This document shows positions 62,838-64,000 of a DNA stretch of 64,000 nucleotides, one piece after another. This stretch comes from Adiantum capillus-veneris. Taxonomy: Eukaryota; Streptophyta; Polypodiopsida; Polypodiales; Pteridaceae. A model generated the notes under the pieces. The model was not told the DNA's origin, ran no database searches, and saw nothing but the letters and a program-made list of their open reading frames with translations. The translations under genes were made by a program, and so were the position numbers. The stretch spans positions 48,073,779 to 48,137,778 of the forward strand of contig CM043970.1 in NCBI GenBank assembly GCA_014529385.2, written 5' to 3'. Within the stretch, counting starts at the first letter, position 1; every line of letters begins with the position of its first letter.

Positions 62838-63113
62838 GAGAGGTGCATTGCTTCTCAACTAACTGATCCGCACCATGGATTCGGACCTCCAGGTCTTCTC
62901 AGAAATCCACGTTGTAAAAAACTTCATAAATTAAGAGAGAGGGTCTTTCTTATTAAGGTCTTTTCCAAATCTTATTAGGCCTAGATACACAGCCATCGAA
63001 ACACTTACAAAGTTCTAATAGCAACCCAATTTGGAGAGGATCGCAACTAGCATCTTACTCACATTGCACGCATGTGGCATTACACAACAACACAACATGC
63101 TCATATGGGCGAA
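61784..63113. repeat. ~0.6-kb direct repeat, two copies
   Basis: Copies 61,784-62,392 and 62,543-63,113 (offset about 749) share 'ttataatgggggaagggat', 'tccggcaaatctcagacgag', an internal (GA)n that differs in length, and the end 'catgctcatatgggcga'. Sequence after copy 2 (AACTAGAGTGC...GTTAGC) again resembles the sequence before copy 1 (61,725), so the true period may be larger. Confidence 0.85.
62310..62545 (+). pseudogene. PPR-repeat protein fragment 1
   Basis: The plus strand reads ERIHDDIVRLGLLKENIVLN and TDLVDMY; then, after a stop and frameshift, KCGAVHKAQKV and PPDRDVVS-stop-N. The H-D-I, LVDMY-KCG, A-KVF-E-P-RDVVSWN order is the PLS-type pentatricopeptide repeat used by plant organelle RNA-editing factors. 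About 75 residues remain of a protein that normally has hundreds. Dead fragment. Confidence 0.75.
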
Positions 63114-63119
63114 CTAGAG

Positions 63120-63177
63120 TGCAATGTTAGCTATGTTCCATCGAATTGAGATTGAACAAAATATTGGAAACTGAGAG

Positions 63178-63216
<39 letters not shown>

Positions 63217-63655
63217 AGAGAGATTTCATGAAAGAGTGTTAAATTTTCTTACCTGAGAGTGTTTGGGATACCGATCGCCGTGGTGTAGTCGTGTCCCTCC
63301 GCATAAGTTGGTTACCGATCGTAGTGCTTTAGAGGGGTACCTCGCCAAAAAACCACAAGGAGTGTTAAGAGTTTTGTCAAGTTCAATGTTGATGATCATA
63401 CAAGATGTCAATGTTATTAATTGTTTGTTCTTCCATTTTTATGTTTTAAAAAAAAGAAAACATGCAAGTCTCCTTGCATGGGGGAGTTTGCACAGTCCTC
63501 CCCAATTTTTATAATACGTGGGAATGTGCCATTCCCACAGCAGCGTGTAATTTTCAGTGTGTTCATTAACTGCATTTTGAGTTTCAAAAATCAGAAAATA
63601 ATAATGCTTACTCACCGCGCGATTGAATGTCTATCGCCAATGGACTTCCTTGTAT
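63120..63655. other. Unassigned sequence between PPR relics
   Basis: (GA)n at 63,181-63,211, otherwise no recognisable gene or repeat. Confidence 0.5.
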
Positions 63656-64000
63656 CAACGATGTTGGGCATCTCCTGCACTTAACCCGCTGCAAGAGACG
63701 ACATCTCTGGGAGGATACCCTTCAAGAAGATTTTGTGCTATTGTGAGAACACCACATTTGTATACATATCGATCAAACCACCACCAAGCATGAAATCGTA
63801 CTCCCAACAAACGTTGACTAGCGATCATATCGTGGATTCTAATATCTATGGCTGTGCACGTCATTGCATTTGTTGACCCGCATGCATTCTAGATTCCTGT
63901 GTAGGCGTAGTTGATTGCATCTGGATAGAGACTCTTCTTGCGATCTGTTTTGCACAATCTGTAAATCAATCCATTTCAAGAGGCGACATTCCAGAAACGA
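63655..64000 (-). pseudogene. PPR-repeat protein fragment 2, runs off window
   Basis: On the minus strand: near 63,880 the PPR-like NAYTGI/ACGSTNA region, then IRIHDMIASQRLL, YKCGVLTIAQNLLEGYPPRD and VVSCSGLSAG, where intact PPRs have VVSWSGLIAGYAQ. A frameshift or insertion separates IASQRLL from the KCG helix. It extends beyond base 64,000, so the gene's state upstream is unknown. Confidence 0.7.

Overview
This window is repeat-dominated nuclear DNA from a land plant. One host gene can be read with confidence: a TGA-class bZIP transcription factor on the + strand. Its 1,377 coding bases fall in 11 exons from 23,841 to 59,553. The rest is retrotransposons (Ty3/Gypsy, Ty1/Copia, at least two kinds of LINE), small DNA transposons, pentatricopeptide (PPR) relics, simple repeats and stretches with nothing recognisable. 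Long introns packed with nested elements, many GA/CT and TG/CA microsatellites, and PPR relics with KCG and RDVVS signatures suggest a large-genome seed-free plant, most likely a fern. That is an inference; no marker in the window proves the lineage.

Layout. 1-8.9 kb: two related Gypsy elements on the - strand (gag, protease and start of RT of the first; leader and LTR of the second) with a 5'-incomplete Copia element (+) between them. 9.5-15.6 kb: an old unidentified element with a transposase-like ORF, cut by two copies of a 245-bp MITE with 9-bp target duplications. 15.9-18.9 kb: a second Copia of the same family, internally deleted. 18.9-23.3 kb: microsatellites and an AT-rich repeat block. 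23.8-59.6 kb: the TGA gene. 59.6-64 kb: its 3' flank, a microsatellite cluster, a LINE tail fragment, a ~0.6-kb direct repeat and two PPR pseudogene fragments.

The TGA gene encodes a predicted 458-residue protein: an acidic/serine-rich N-terminus, a bZIP domain (N188, R196, L206, L213, L220) and a DOG1/TGA C-terminal domain ending SSLWVARPRE. All ten introns are GT-AG and all exon phases agree. Introns 1 (9.7 kb), 8 (17.4 kb) and 10 (5.0 kb) hold nested elements. Intron 1 has a LINE split by a 1,479-bp solo LTR (TSD AATCG) plus a 1.1-kb repeat. Intron 8 has a LINE split by a 5,115-bp LTR element (TSD CCAAT), a second LINE split by a 744-bp hAT-like element (TSD CTTGCACT), Gypsy fragments, and three LINE 3' ends that each abut (GA/CT)n. 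Intron 10 has another poly(A)-tailed LINE carrying a second copy of the 1.1-kb repeat.

Three themes recur. Removing an insertion plus one target duplicate restores a continuous LINE reading frame in three cases. Many stops in the dead elements sit where a sister copy or the family has CAG, as expected from decay of methylated CHG sites. Local head-to-tail duplications of about 50-200 bp are frequent. I found no new multi-gene system; the most notable candidate is the LINE family whose 3' ends meet (CT)n instead of poly(A).
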